Source of the DNA: HK1 sp965220535
GTDB lineage: Bacteria > Pseudomonadota > Gammaproteobacteria > HK1
Assembly (NCBI GenBank): GCA_965220535.1
Contig: OZ244833.1
Location: 310,001-374,000, forward strand
Direction of reading: 5' to 3'
Length of the DNA stretch: 64,000 nucleotides
Under the pieces are notes generated by a model that was not told the DNA's origin, ran no database searches, and was given only the letters and a program-made list of their open reading frames with translations. Below are positions 9,862-17,260 of the stretch, in pieces; the stretch's first letter is position 1, and each line of letters starts with the position of its first letter. Position numbers and translations under genes: made by a program.

Positions 9862-10482
9862 TTACGACAACGAAGCCGGCTGGAGAGGCTGCCACCCGAC
9901 AGGAAGAGACTTGAGCACTCGTCCGAGAATCGTTCGCCCTTTTCGGGTCCCGGTGGCGAAGGTGATTCGGCGGGGCGTCGGTTCCTCGTTTTCGGACTTG
10001 GGCTTTCCGGACTTGGGGTTTCCGGACTCGGGCTTTTCGGACTCGGAGTCCTCGGGATCGGAGTCTTCGGGCTCGGGGGATAGACCCATATTGATCAACA
10101 AATCGAATTCGATGCTTTCCCCGCCGCCGCGCTCCGGCCATTCGATCAGAAACAGGCTCGACGAAGTGCACAGATCGCGGATCCCGAGATATTCGAGATC
10201 GTCCGGATCCGAAAGCCGATAGAGATCGAAATGCCAAACCTGGCCGATACGGGTCTCGTAGGGCTCGGCGAGGGTATAGCTAGGGCTTCGTATCGTGCCC
10301 GCAACGCCCAAAGCCCGCAGGAGTATACGGGCCAAGGTGGTCTTGCCCGCCCCCAAGGGCCCGAGAAGGCCGATGAGGATCGCCGTGCTAAGAGAGCCTT
10401 TTTTGAATTTGACGGCCTTGGCCAGCACCTTGCCTATTTCGGCGGTGGCCTCCTCGTTCGGCAGGTCGAATGTCTGGATCAT
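9862..10482 (-). CDS. tsaE: tRNA threonylcarbamoyladenosine biosynthesis ATPase TsaE
   Basis: ATPase needed with TsaB, TsaC and TsaD to make t6A37 in ANN-decoding tRNAs. The Walker A motif GPLGAGKTT, the SPSYTLAEPY segment and the HFDLYRL motif are all present. The start (MIQTFDLP) was chosen because family members begin at this point; the upstream open frame has no similarity. The core fits the usual 150 aa, but the protein runs to about 206 aa. The extra part is a C-terminal tail with a charged, repetitive stretch (PEDSDPEDSESEKPES, then SGNPKSGKPKSENEE) coded by a degenerate DNA repeat near 9998-10075. It lies between nnr and the amidase. Confidence 0.93.
   Translation of the reverse strand: MIQTFDLPNEEATAEIGKVLAKAVKFKKGSLSTAILIGLLGPLGAGKTTLARILLRALGVAGTIRSPSYTLAEPYETRIGQVWHFDLYRLSDPDDLEYLGIRDLCTSSSLFLIEWPERGGGESIEFDLLINMGLSPEPEDSDPEDSESEKPESGNPKSGKPKSENEEPTPRRITFATGTRKGRTILGRVLKSLPVGWQPLQPASLS
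9998..10076. repeat. Coding degenerate repeat in the tsaE tail
   Basis: On the plus strand, short units built on TTTCCGGACTTGGGG and TCGGACTCGG recur about eight times. On the coding strand they give alternating Pro/Ser/Lys/Gly and Ser/Glu/Asp residues after the conserved TsaE core. Confidence 0.65.
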
Positions 10483-10597
10483 CGATAGGGGTTCCAAAGA
10501 TCGGCCAAAGATGCGACTCGACGACGCGGATCGACGACCGAGGGTTCGAAGAATCGATCGGAGATCGACCGGAGATCGGCGTTCGATGGTCGCAGGC

Positions 10598-12217
10598 TCA
10601 TAGTTTATCCACCAAGCGCCGCAAAGGATAAAGGAGATCGCCGGCAACGAGCCCGCGTTGGCCTTCCGATGCCGCCCGATCTGCGGCGGCGGCATGCAAA
10701 CAAGCGGCGATGGAGGCGGCATCGAAGCCGCGAAGACCCTGGGCGAGCAAGGCGGCGACGATGCCCGTGAGCACATCGCCCATACCGCCGCCGGCCATCC
10801 CCGGATTGCCTCCTTCGCAGATACGGATCTCCTCGCCCGCGGCCGCCACTAGGGTACCGACACCCTTGAGCAGCCAAACCCCGCCCCGCTGTCGAACGAG
10901 GCGACGCACCGCCGCGAAACGATCGGCCTCGACTGCCGCGGTGGGGATTCCCAGCAGCCTTCCGGCTTCCCCCGGATGCGGGGTATGAACCGTGACCTGC
11001 GATTTTCGGATCGCTTTCTCGAGGCTCTCGTCCCGCGCCAAGCAATTGAGTGCATCGGCATCGAGGACGAGGGCTCGATCCGATGCCGATTCCGATGCCG
11101 ATTCCGATTCAGATACCGACAGCGAAATCCGCTCGAGCAGGGAATATCCCCAGTCGCCGCTTCCCAAGCCCGGGCCGACGGCGATCACCTGCGCCCGCTC
11201 GATCATCGGCTGCAGCGCGGCGGGGGATTCGACCCCTTTCACCATCAGTTCGGGGCGGGCGGCGACCAGTGCCGGAACGTGTTCGGATCGAGTGGCCACG
11301 CTGACCAACCCGGCACCGCAGCGCAAGGCGGCCTCCCCGGCAAGACGCGCCGCCCCGGCCATGCCGAAATCGCCCCCGACGATCAGGACATGCCCGAAAT
11401 CCCCTTTATGAGCGTCGAGGCGGCGAGGGGCGATCGATGCGATGCCGTCCTCGAAACGATGCCGCCGGGCCGAAGGCGCGAACGCCGTCAGCAGATCGGC
11501 GGGAAGGCCGAGGTCGCGATGGACGAGGGCACCGGAGAGCTCACGGCCTTCGGAGGTGAAAAGCCCCTGTTTGAGAACGATCAGGCTCAAGGTGAGCGTC
11601 GCCTTGACCGCCTCGCCCCGCCCTTGCTCGTCGCGCACCGCCCGACCGCGGTCGGCATCGAGGCCCGAGGGGATATCGACGGCCAGAACCGGCGCCGCCG
11701 AATCGTTGATCGCCCGCACCGCCCTCGCCGCCGCCCCTTGCAACGGGCGCGCAAGTCCGGTGCCGAAAAGGCAATCGACGACGAGATCGATATCGCTTGG
11801 GAGGGCGAAGGGATCGTCCCCTTCCTTGCCGATCGTTTCGCTCGCGAGCGTGCGGATCCGAAAGGAGGCGGAAGAGGCCTGCAATCGTTCCCAGGCCGCG
11901 GCCGCCGGGCCCGCCGGAGCCGTCGGCGACGAGAGCGTATAGAGGGAAACGAACAAGCCCGCCTCGGCCGCGAGCCGGGCGATCACGAAGCCGTCGCCGC
12001 CGTTATTGCCCGGGCCGGCAAAGATCGCCGGCCGCCGGACTTGCGGCCAACGCTCGCGCAGCAAAAGAAAGGCTTGCCTTCCCGCCCGCTCCATCAGCTC
12101 GATCGCCGGAATCGAAGCCTTCTCGATCGCCAGACGATCCAAGGCCTTGGCATCGGCCACCCGATAAAGGGCCGCGGGCAAGGATTCGGTGCCAACAAGC
12201 GCCAAAGACACGATCAC
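10598..12217 (-). CDS. nnr: Bifunctional NAD(P)H-hydrate epimerase / ADP-dependent dehydratase
   Basis: Repairs hydrated NAD(P)H. The N-terminal YjeF_N epimerase domain (about 1-220) has IFAGPGNNGGDGFV and VDCLFGTGL. The C-terminal ribokinase-like dehydratase domain (about 240-539) has HKGDFGHVLIVGG, VAVGPGLGSGDWG and GNPGMAGGGMGDVLTG. The start is a GTG. A Ser/Glu/Ala insert (SVSESESASESASD) sits just before the conserved LVLDADALN strand, in a surface loop that is short in other family members. It is coded by a GATTCCGATGCC repeat near 11080-11120. The gene lies upstream of tsaE, as in E. coli. Confidence 0.93.
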   Translation of the reverse strand: MIVSLALVGTESLPAALYRVADAKALDRLAIEKASIPAIELMERAGRQAFLLLRERWPQVRRPAIFAGPGNNGGDGFVIARLAAEAGLFVSLYTLSSPTAPAGPAAAAWERLQASSASFRIRTLASETIGKEGDDPFALPSDIDLVVDCLFGTGLARPLQGAAARAVRAINDSAAPVLAVDIPSGLDADRGRAVRDEQGRGEAVKATLTLSLIVLKQGLFTSEGRELSGALVHRDLGLPADLLTAFAPSARRHRFEDGIASIAPRRLDAHKGDFGHVLIVGGDFGMAGAARLAGEAALRCGAGLVSVATRSEHVPALVAARPELMVKGVESPAALQPMIERAQVIAVGPGLGSGDWGYSLLERISLSVSESESASESASDRALVLDADALNCLARDESLEKAIRKSQVTVHTPHPGEAGRLLGIPTAAVEADRFAAVRRLVRQRGGVWLLKGVGTLVAAAGEEIRICEGGNPGMAGGGMGDVLTGIVAALLAQGLRGFDAASIAACLHAAAADRAASEGQRGLVAGDLLYPLRRLVDKL

Positions 12218-12322
12218 ACAATCAAGCGGATATCACCGCTCTTGGCCCGCCGAGCGAGCGCGAGCGTCTTGCGCAAAAAGGAGCGAGGGAGCGCGAGGGG
12301 GGAGCCTCGCGGCGACGAGCCA

Positions 12323-12904
12323 TCAATCGCCCCCGGCCGGCGATTCGTCGGCCGCGGGATCGACGTTGAGAAAATGCTCGCGATAAAAACGCAACTCGGC
12401 GATCGAGTCGTGAATATCCTGCATCGCCCGATGGCGGGATTCCTTGACGACCTCCCGATATCGGCTCGGAGCCCAGCGCGCGCATAGCTCCTTGACGGTG
12501 CTGACATCGAGGTGGCGGTAGTGAAAAAAGGCTTCCAAGCGAGGCATATAACGAATCAGGAAACGGCGATCGAGGCAGATGCTGTTGCCGCACATCGGCG
12601 ATGCCCTCGGGGGCAGATACTCCCCTAAAAAGGCGAGCGTGCGCTCCTGCGCTTCCTCCAAGCCGCAATCGCTGGCAAGGACGCGATCGACCAGACCGGA
12701 GCGGCGGTGCTGCTTGGTATTCCATTCATCCATCCCGTCGAGCAGGGCCTTCGGCTGGCGGATCACGATCTCCGGCCCTTCCACGACTTCTTCGAGGGAT
12801 TGGTCGGTGACGACGGTGGCGATCTCGATGATATTTTCCCGCTCGGGGTCGAGCCCGGTCATTTCCAGATCGATCCAAACGAGATTTTTCGCGCTGATAT
12901 TCAT
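12323..12904 (-). CDS. orn: Oligoribonuclease
   Basis: DEDDh 3'-5' exonuclease that degrades 2-5 nt RNAs, including pGpG from cyclic-di-GMP turnover. Exo I is WIDLEMTGLD near the N-terminus, Exo II is CGNSICLDRRFL, and Exo III is HRAMQDIHDSI with the catalytic His and Asp. The KELCARWAP segment is also typical. Its 193 aa are close to the usual 180. In E. coli orn also lies near nnr-tsaE. An unrelated stretch of about 320 bp separates it from recR. Confidence 0.95.
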   Translation of the reverse strand: MNISAKNLVWIDLEMTGLDPERENIIEIATVVTDQSLEEVVEGPEIVIRQPKALLDGMDEWNTKQHRRSGLVDRVLASDCGLEEAQERTLAFLGEYLPPRASPMCGNSICLDRRFLIRYMPRLEAFFHYRHLDVSTVKELCARWAPSRYREVVKESRHRAMQDIHDSIAELRFYREHFLNVDPAADESPAGGD

Positions 12905-13227
12905 TCCGAGTCCGTCAGTAGGCGATCGAAGGGGGAAGGCCGCTATCCGGTGCTATCCGGCGGCCTACGAAGGCTCGGCGGCCGGGCGATGATGCCGACG
13001 AGGGGTCGCTTTTCGGCAACTTCGAGGCGGGTATCGCCATGCACCCGACCTTTAAGCGCTCGGCCATCGAGACGATGCCGGTCGCGGCGCGGCGCTCGTC
13101 GAGACCCGGCACGATGCGAAGGCCGCCTCGGGAGCCTCGACGTTCCCGCTCGACGTTTGCGCTCGACGCCTTCGCTCGATGAACGAACGCTCGACGAACG
13201 AAGGGCCACGCCTTCGAGGCTCGGCCT
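12905..13227. other. Orn-recR intergenic region
   Basis: I find no gene. The stretch holds short imperfect direct repeats of CGCTCGACG/AACGAACGCTCGA type around 13140-13205, like the other tandem tracts in this window. Confidence 0.4.
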
Positions 13228-13830
13228 TCATAGCTCGCGCCGAGCGCTGATCGCCCGCGCAAGGGTGCCTCCGTCGACGAACTCCAGCTCCCCGCCCATC
13301 GGCACGCCTTGGGCGATACGGGTGGCGCGGATACCCCGCTCGCGCGCCATCTCCGCCAGATAATGCGCCGTCGCCTCTCCCTCGACCGTCGATGAAGTCG
13401 CCAGCACCACCTCGTCGAAGCCCTCGCGGTCGAGCCGCTTTTCCAAGCGGTCGAGGCCGAGCTCGGCCGGGCCGACTCCGTCGAGGGGGGAAAGATGCCC
13501 CATCAGCACGAAGAACATCCCGCGGTAGCCGGTGGCGGATTCGACCGCGACCATATCCGCCGGGGTTTCGACCACGCATAAAAGCCGACGATCGCGACCC
13601 TTGGCCGAGCATACCGGGCACATAGGGTCTTCGCTGAAAGTCCGACAAGACTCGCAGCGACCGATCCGCTCCATCGCCTCCTCCAATACCCGGGAAAGCT
13701 CGCGAGCGGCATCTCGGTTGCGCTCGAGGAGGTGAAAGGCCATGCGCTGGGCGGATTTGGGTCCCACCCCCGGCAAACAACGCAGCGCTTCCACCAGCCG
13801 AGCGATCAGCGGGCTCGATGACATCGTCAA
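13228..13830 (-). CDS. recR: Recombination mediator protein RecR
   Basis: Works with RecF/RecO to load RecA at gaps. The N-terminal helix-hairpin-helix (ALRCLPGVGPKSAQRMAFHLL), the four-cysteine zinc finger (CESCRTFSEDPMCPVC) and the TOPRIM domain (LCVVETPADMVAVE, then EVVLATSSTVEGEATAHYL) appear in the canonical order. Its 200 aa is the standard length. Its start codon overlaps the ybaB stop codon by 4 bp, giving the common dnaX-ybaB-recR order. Confidence 0.96.
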   Translation of the reverse strand: MTMSSSPLIARLVEALRCLPGVGPKSAQRMAFHLLERNRDAARELSRVLEEAMERIGRCESCRTFSEDPMCPVCSAKGRDRRLLCVVETPADMVAVESATGYRGMFFVLMGHLSPLDGVGPAELGLDRLEKRLDREGFDEVVLATSSTVEGEATAHYLAEMARERGIRATRIAQGVPMGGELEFVDGGTLARAISARREL

Positions 13831-14144
13831 CGCATACCGGGCAAGACCATCCCCGGAGGCATCATGCCGGCGAAGGCGCTGCGGGTCTCGCTCTCCACCT
13901 TGCGCACCCCGTCATTGAAGGCGGCGGCGATCATATCCTCGAGGATCGCTTTGTCGCCCTCCATCAAGGTCGAGTCGATTTGCACCGAGCGCACGTCGTA
14001 GCGACCGTTCATCGTGATCGTCACCATTCCCGCCCCGGCCTCTCCTTTGACCTCGATCGTGGCGATTTTGTCGCGCGCTTGCTGAAAATCCCCTTGGAGC
14101 TTTTTCGCCTGCTCCATCAACTGTCCGATTGCGTTGTCGTTCAT
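13827..14144 (-). CDS. ybaB: YbaB/EbfC nucleoid-associated protein
   Basis: Small DNA-binding dimer of the YbaB/EbfC family. Of several in-frame starts I chose 14144 (MNDNAIGQLMEQAKKLQ) because an AGGAGG ribosome-binding site lies about 6 bp upstream and the protein then has the usual 105 aa. The conserved GEAGAGMVTITMNGRYDV and EDMIAAAFNDG segments are present. The C-terminus is Met/Gly/Pro-rich, as in the family. It lies between dnaX and recR. Confidence 0.93.
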   Translation of the reverse strand: MNDNAIGQLMEQAKKLQGDFQQARDKIATIEVKGEAGAGMVTITMNGRYDVRSVQIDSTLMEGDKAILEDMIAAAFNDGVRKVESETRSAFAGMMPPGMVLPGMR

Positions 14145-14277
14145 CGACGGCCTCCTGAAAATACCGAATCGACCCTCGGCGAGGCGAGAGCCTTGCGATC
14201 GACAAGCGAATCCGCTTTCGAATATCGGCTCCGGCCGGCGATCGTCGGTTCGGAAAAACAATCTTTGCGAATCCCCT

Positions 14278-15936
14278 TCAATCCATCAATTTGACCATCT
14301 CCGGCCGAACGCGGGCATCGAAGGTCTCGCAGATCAACTTTACGTTGGGATCTTCTTCCAACTGTCGCACCGCTTCGCGCCGACGCGAGGCCTCCTCGCG
14401 GGCGCCGCTCTCGGCCGGGGTTTCGATGCCTTCGGGCTTCGCCTTGCCGCCCTCTTCGCCGAGGACCACGACGAGCTCGACCGAACGACCGAGGTAATCG
14501 CTCAACTTGGCGGTCAGATCCTTGCGTGTCGATTCGTTGTCAAGGGGGTGTTTCGAAGAATCGAGCGACAACGTCACCCGCTTGCCATCGTCGGCGAGCA
14601 AAAGGCTGTGCAAAGCGAATTGTCGAGACATCCCGATCAATCCCAAACTCTCCACCGTCTCGCGCCAGTTGCCGGGGTCGAGCGATGCCGGGGGCGGCGG
14701 TCGATCCGAAGGCGCCGGCGGCTCGGGCGGCTCGGGCGACGACGTCGGCGCGGCGGCTGCGGGAGAACGCGCCTCGACCGGCGCCTTCGAAGGCATCGGG
14801 GCCTTTGAGGGCTTGGCGGCGACGGCTTCGCGGCCGGCGGCCACCGGAACCGATTCCGGCACGAAGGCCAGCATGCGGATCACCGTCATCTCGAAGCCCA
14901 ATCGCGGCTCCGGAGCCAATGAGAGATCCCGTCGGCCGCGCAAAGCGATCTCGTAAAAAAGTTGCACATCCTCCGGCGTCAGTCGTTCGGCGAGGGCATC
15001 GACGGCGGCGTCGGATTCGAAATCGCCCGGCGCCGCGGGCCCGAGGACTTGTCGCACCGCGATCCGATGCAGGGTATTGACCATCTCCCCCGAGACCTCC
15101 CGCCAATCGACCGCATCCTCGGCGATGGCTTCGACAACCGCCATGGCCGCCGGCGCGTCGGTCGCCGCCAAGGCCTCGATCAGATCGACGATACGGCTGC
15201 GGTCCACCATGCCGAGCATCGATCGCACCTCCTCCGGCGCCACCTTTCCGCCCCCGTGGGCGATGGCTTGGTCGAGCAGGCTCAGGGCATCGCGCATGCT
15301 CCCGTCGGCCGAACGCGCAAGTTCGACGAGGGCAAGGGCATCGAAAGGGATCGATTCCGCGCCCAAGATGCGCTCGAGATAGGCGGCGATCTCCGCCGCC
15401 GGCAGCCGTTTCAGGTTGAACTTCAGGCAGCGCGAAAGCACCGTGATCGGAAGTTTCTGCGGATCGGTGGTCGCGAGCAGAAACTTCACATGGGGCGGGG
15501 GCTCCTCCAAGGTCTTGAGCAGGGCGTTGAAACTCTTCTCGGAAAACATGTGGACCTCGTCGATGAGGTACACCTTGTAGCGAGCGCGAGTCGGGGCGAC
15601 ATGGACGTTGTCCATCAACTCGCGGGTCTCGTCGACCTTCGAGCGCGAGGCGGCATCGACCTCCAGCAGATCGACGAAACGCCCGCCGTCGATCTCGAGG
15701 CAGGCGCTGCACTCGCCGCAGGGTTTCGAGCTCACCCCTCGCTCGCAGTTGAGGCATTTGGCGAGGATACGAGCGAGCGTGGTTTTACCGACCCCGCGGG
15801 TGCCGGTAAAGAGAAAAGCGTGATGAAGGCGGTCGCTGTCCAGAGCATTGACCAGCGCCTGCACGACATGCCTTTGCCCCGACATCTGCTCGAAATCACG
15901 AGGACGCCATTTACGGGCCAAGACCTGATAGCTCAC
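14278..15936 (-). CDS. dnaX: DNA polymerase III subunit tau/gamma
   Basis: Clamp-loader ATPase. A GTG start at 15936 is preferred: it gives the family N-terminus (SYQVLARKWRPRDF) and has GGAG upstream, whereas the longer frame adds 46 unrelated residues. Walker A is GTRGVGKTT. The zinc module is CLNCERGVSSKPCGECSACLE, the Walker B region is VYLIDEVHMFS, and the sensor 1 region is FLLATTDPQKLP. The AAA+ core is followed by a Pro/Ala-rich linker and a C-terminal tau domain, 552 aa in total. I saw no clear A-rich slippery frameshift site for making a shorter gamma form. Confidence 0.95.
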   Translation of the reverse strand: MSYQVLARKWRPRDFEQMSGQRHVVQALVNALDSDRLHHAFLFTGTRGVGKTTLARILAKCLNCERGVSSKPCGECSACLEIDGGRFVDLLEVDAASRSKVDETRELMDNVHVAPTRARYKVYLIDEVHMFSEKSFNALLKTLEEPPPHVKFLLATTDPQKLPITVLSRCLKFNLKRLPAAEIAAYLERILGAESIPFDALALVELARSADGSMRDALSLLDQAIAHGGGKVAPEEVRSMLGMVDRSRIVDLIEALAATDAPAAMAVVEAIAEDAVDWREVSGEMVNTLHRIAVRQVLGPAAPGDFESDAAVDALAERLTPEDVQLFYEIALRGRRDLSLAPEPRLGFEMTVIRMLAFVPESVPVAAGREAVAAKPSKAPMPSKAPVEARSPAAAAPTSSPEPPEPPAPSDRPPPPASLDPGNWRETVESLGLIGMSRQFALHSLLLADDGKRVTLSLDSSKHPLDNESTRKDLTAKLSDYLGRSVELVVVLGEEGGKAKPEGIETPAESGAREEASRRREAVRQLEEDPNVKLICETFDARVRPEMVKLMD

Positions 15937-16298
15937 CTCGGATCTCCTTGATCCTCTTCGATGATCCCGTTCGATGAAAATCGGCGGCTCGGCAAGGATC
16001 GGAAGAGGAATCGACCCCCCTGCCGGCGACCGAGGCTCCAAGCGGGGGCTCGAAAAAAATCGACGCCTCGACACGCTTCGAAAAAGCGGATATCCCGACG
16101 CCCGATGGTCGGCGCAAGACCCCTATTCGAAAAACTATTCGAAAAACTATCGGCGACGAGTCGGATGCGCCATCGCATTATAACGAGGCGCTGTGACTGC
16201 AGGATAGAAGGCTCTTTTTGCGCTCTTTCGTGGGGGTTCGTCGCCCCGGTAATCTTCGTTTTCGAAGCGGCGGGCGCGGCGCACCGTCATGCGCACCG
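15937..16298. other. Intergenic region between dnaX and soxG
   Basis: No gene is recognised. It includes a direct duplication of the 12-mer TATTCGAAAAAC near 16125-16150 and 12-bp repeats of GCGCACCGTCAT type near 16279-16305 at the end of soxG. The dnaX promoter should lie in the left part. Confidence 0.4.
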
Positions 16299-16955
16299 TC
16301 AAGCGCCGGTCATCCCCGGCGAGACAAGGCCGACCTCGACTTCGAACTCGCGCGAGGCTCGAAGGAGCGTCTCCCACATCGCTTGCGCGAAGCTGCGCGG
16401 AACACCGAGTCGAAAAACCTCCCGATCCATTCTCATGAGATGGATATCGAAGGATCCGGCGAGGGTGAAAAGGCCGTCGCCGGGACGCATCGTCTCGATA
16501 TCGATCGGACAAAGTCCGGCCAACAACTCCGGCGCCGCGGACCCCGCAAGATGGATCGGAGTGCGGGCGCAGGAAAGATCGAGGGCATCGAACGCCGACG
16601 AGCCGAGCGCCGTCGAGATCCCCTCGATCAGCTCCGCATACGAAACCCGAGCGCTTTCGACCAGCCATTGCCCCGGTCCGGCCCACGCGAGGATCACCTG
16701 CTTTCCCGCCGGTTCGGCGAGGAGCCAGCGGCCGGGAAGCAACGCCTCGGCGGCGACGGCGAAGGCTTCGGCAAGCCGCCCGGTATCCTCGATCCCCCCC
16801 AAGAGCGCCACGGCGGCGGGCGGCCCCGGGGAAAGAAAAAGGGCGGCCGGCGTATCGCCATGCTCGGCGATCCGCGACTCGTCGCGCCGACCGGCGGCCA
16901 ATCGACCGGGGACGACACAAGCCTCGAGGGCGCTCGTGCGCGCGGATTCGCTCAC
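16299..16955 (-). CDS. soxG: Sarcosine oxidase gamma subunit
   Basis: Smallest folate-binding-like (GcvT-related) subunit of heterotetrameric sarcosine oxidase, which converts sarcosine to glycine and passes the C1 unit to tetrahydrofolate. Family features are the GPGQWLVES segment, DLSCARTPIHLAGSAAPELLAG, and GCPID-like LCPIDIE followed by a compact C-terminal domain (DREVFRLGVPRSFAQAMWE). Its 218 aa are near the usual 200. It is last in the order soxB-soxDA-soxG, the canonical position. Confidence 0.85.
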   Translation of the reverse strand: MSESARTSALEACVVPGRLAAGRRDESRIAEHGDTPAALFLSPGPPAAVALLGGIEDTGRLAEAFAVAAEALLPGRWLLAEPAGKQVILAWAGPGQWLVESARVSYAELIEGISTALGSSAFDALDLSCARTPIHLAGSAAPELLAGLCPIDIETMRPGDGLFTLAGSFDIHLMRMDREVFRLGVPRSFAQAMWETLLRASREFEVEVGLVSPGMTGA

Positions 16956-17260
16956 CGCAGGGGCCTTCTCATACTCGTGGTTCTCGCCATCGCTCTCGCC
17001 ATCGCTCTCGCAATTGTCGAGATCATCTCGTCAGGGCATCGCTCGAACGACGATGCTTTTTTTCGGAGCCGGTCGGAGCCGGTCGGAGCCGGTCGGAGCC
17101 GGGCGCCGCCGGAGACGATCGAAAATCCCCGCCGCTCGGCCAAAGGCTCGTCGCTCTGACCTTCCGAACCCCCCGCCGCCACCGAAGGAGAAAGAGGAGG
17201 ATCGAAGCACGCTCGACGGCTGCCAAAGACCGCCGAGCGGCAGCGCCTCGACGGGAAGAC
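16956..17260. other. Repeat-rich spacer between soxDA and soxG
   Basis: No gene is recognised. The spacer contains a 12-bp direct repeat (TCGCCATCGCTC, about 2.5 copies, 16986-17011) and the decamer array listed separately. Such a spacer inside an operon is unusual, because soxA and soxG are normally nearly contiguous. Confidence 0.5.
17064..17103. repeat. Decamer tandem repeat GGTCGGAGCC
   Basis: Three perfect copies of GGTCGGAGCC plus flanking partial copies, in the spacer between soxDA and soxG. No spacers separate the units, so it is not a CRISPR. Confidence 0.85.

Noticed and set aside
9785..10237. Upstream extension of the amidase frame
   Set aside because: Overlaps tsaE in another frame and would place the signal peptide deep inside the protein.
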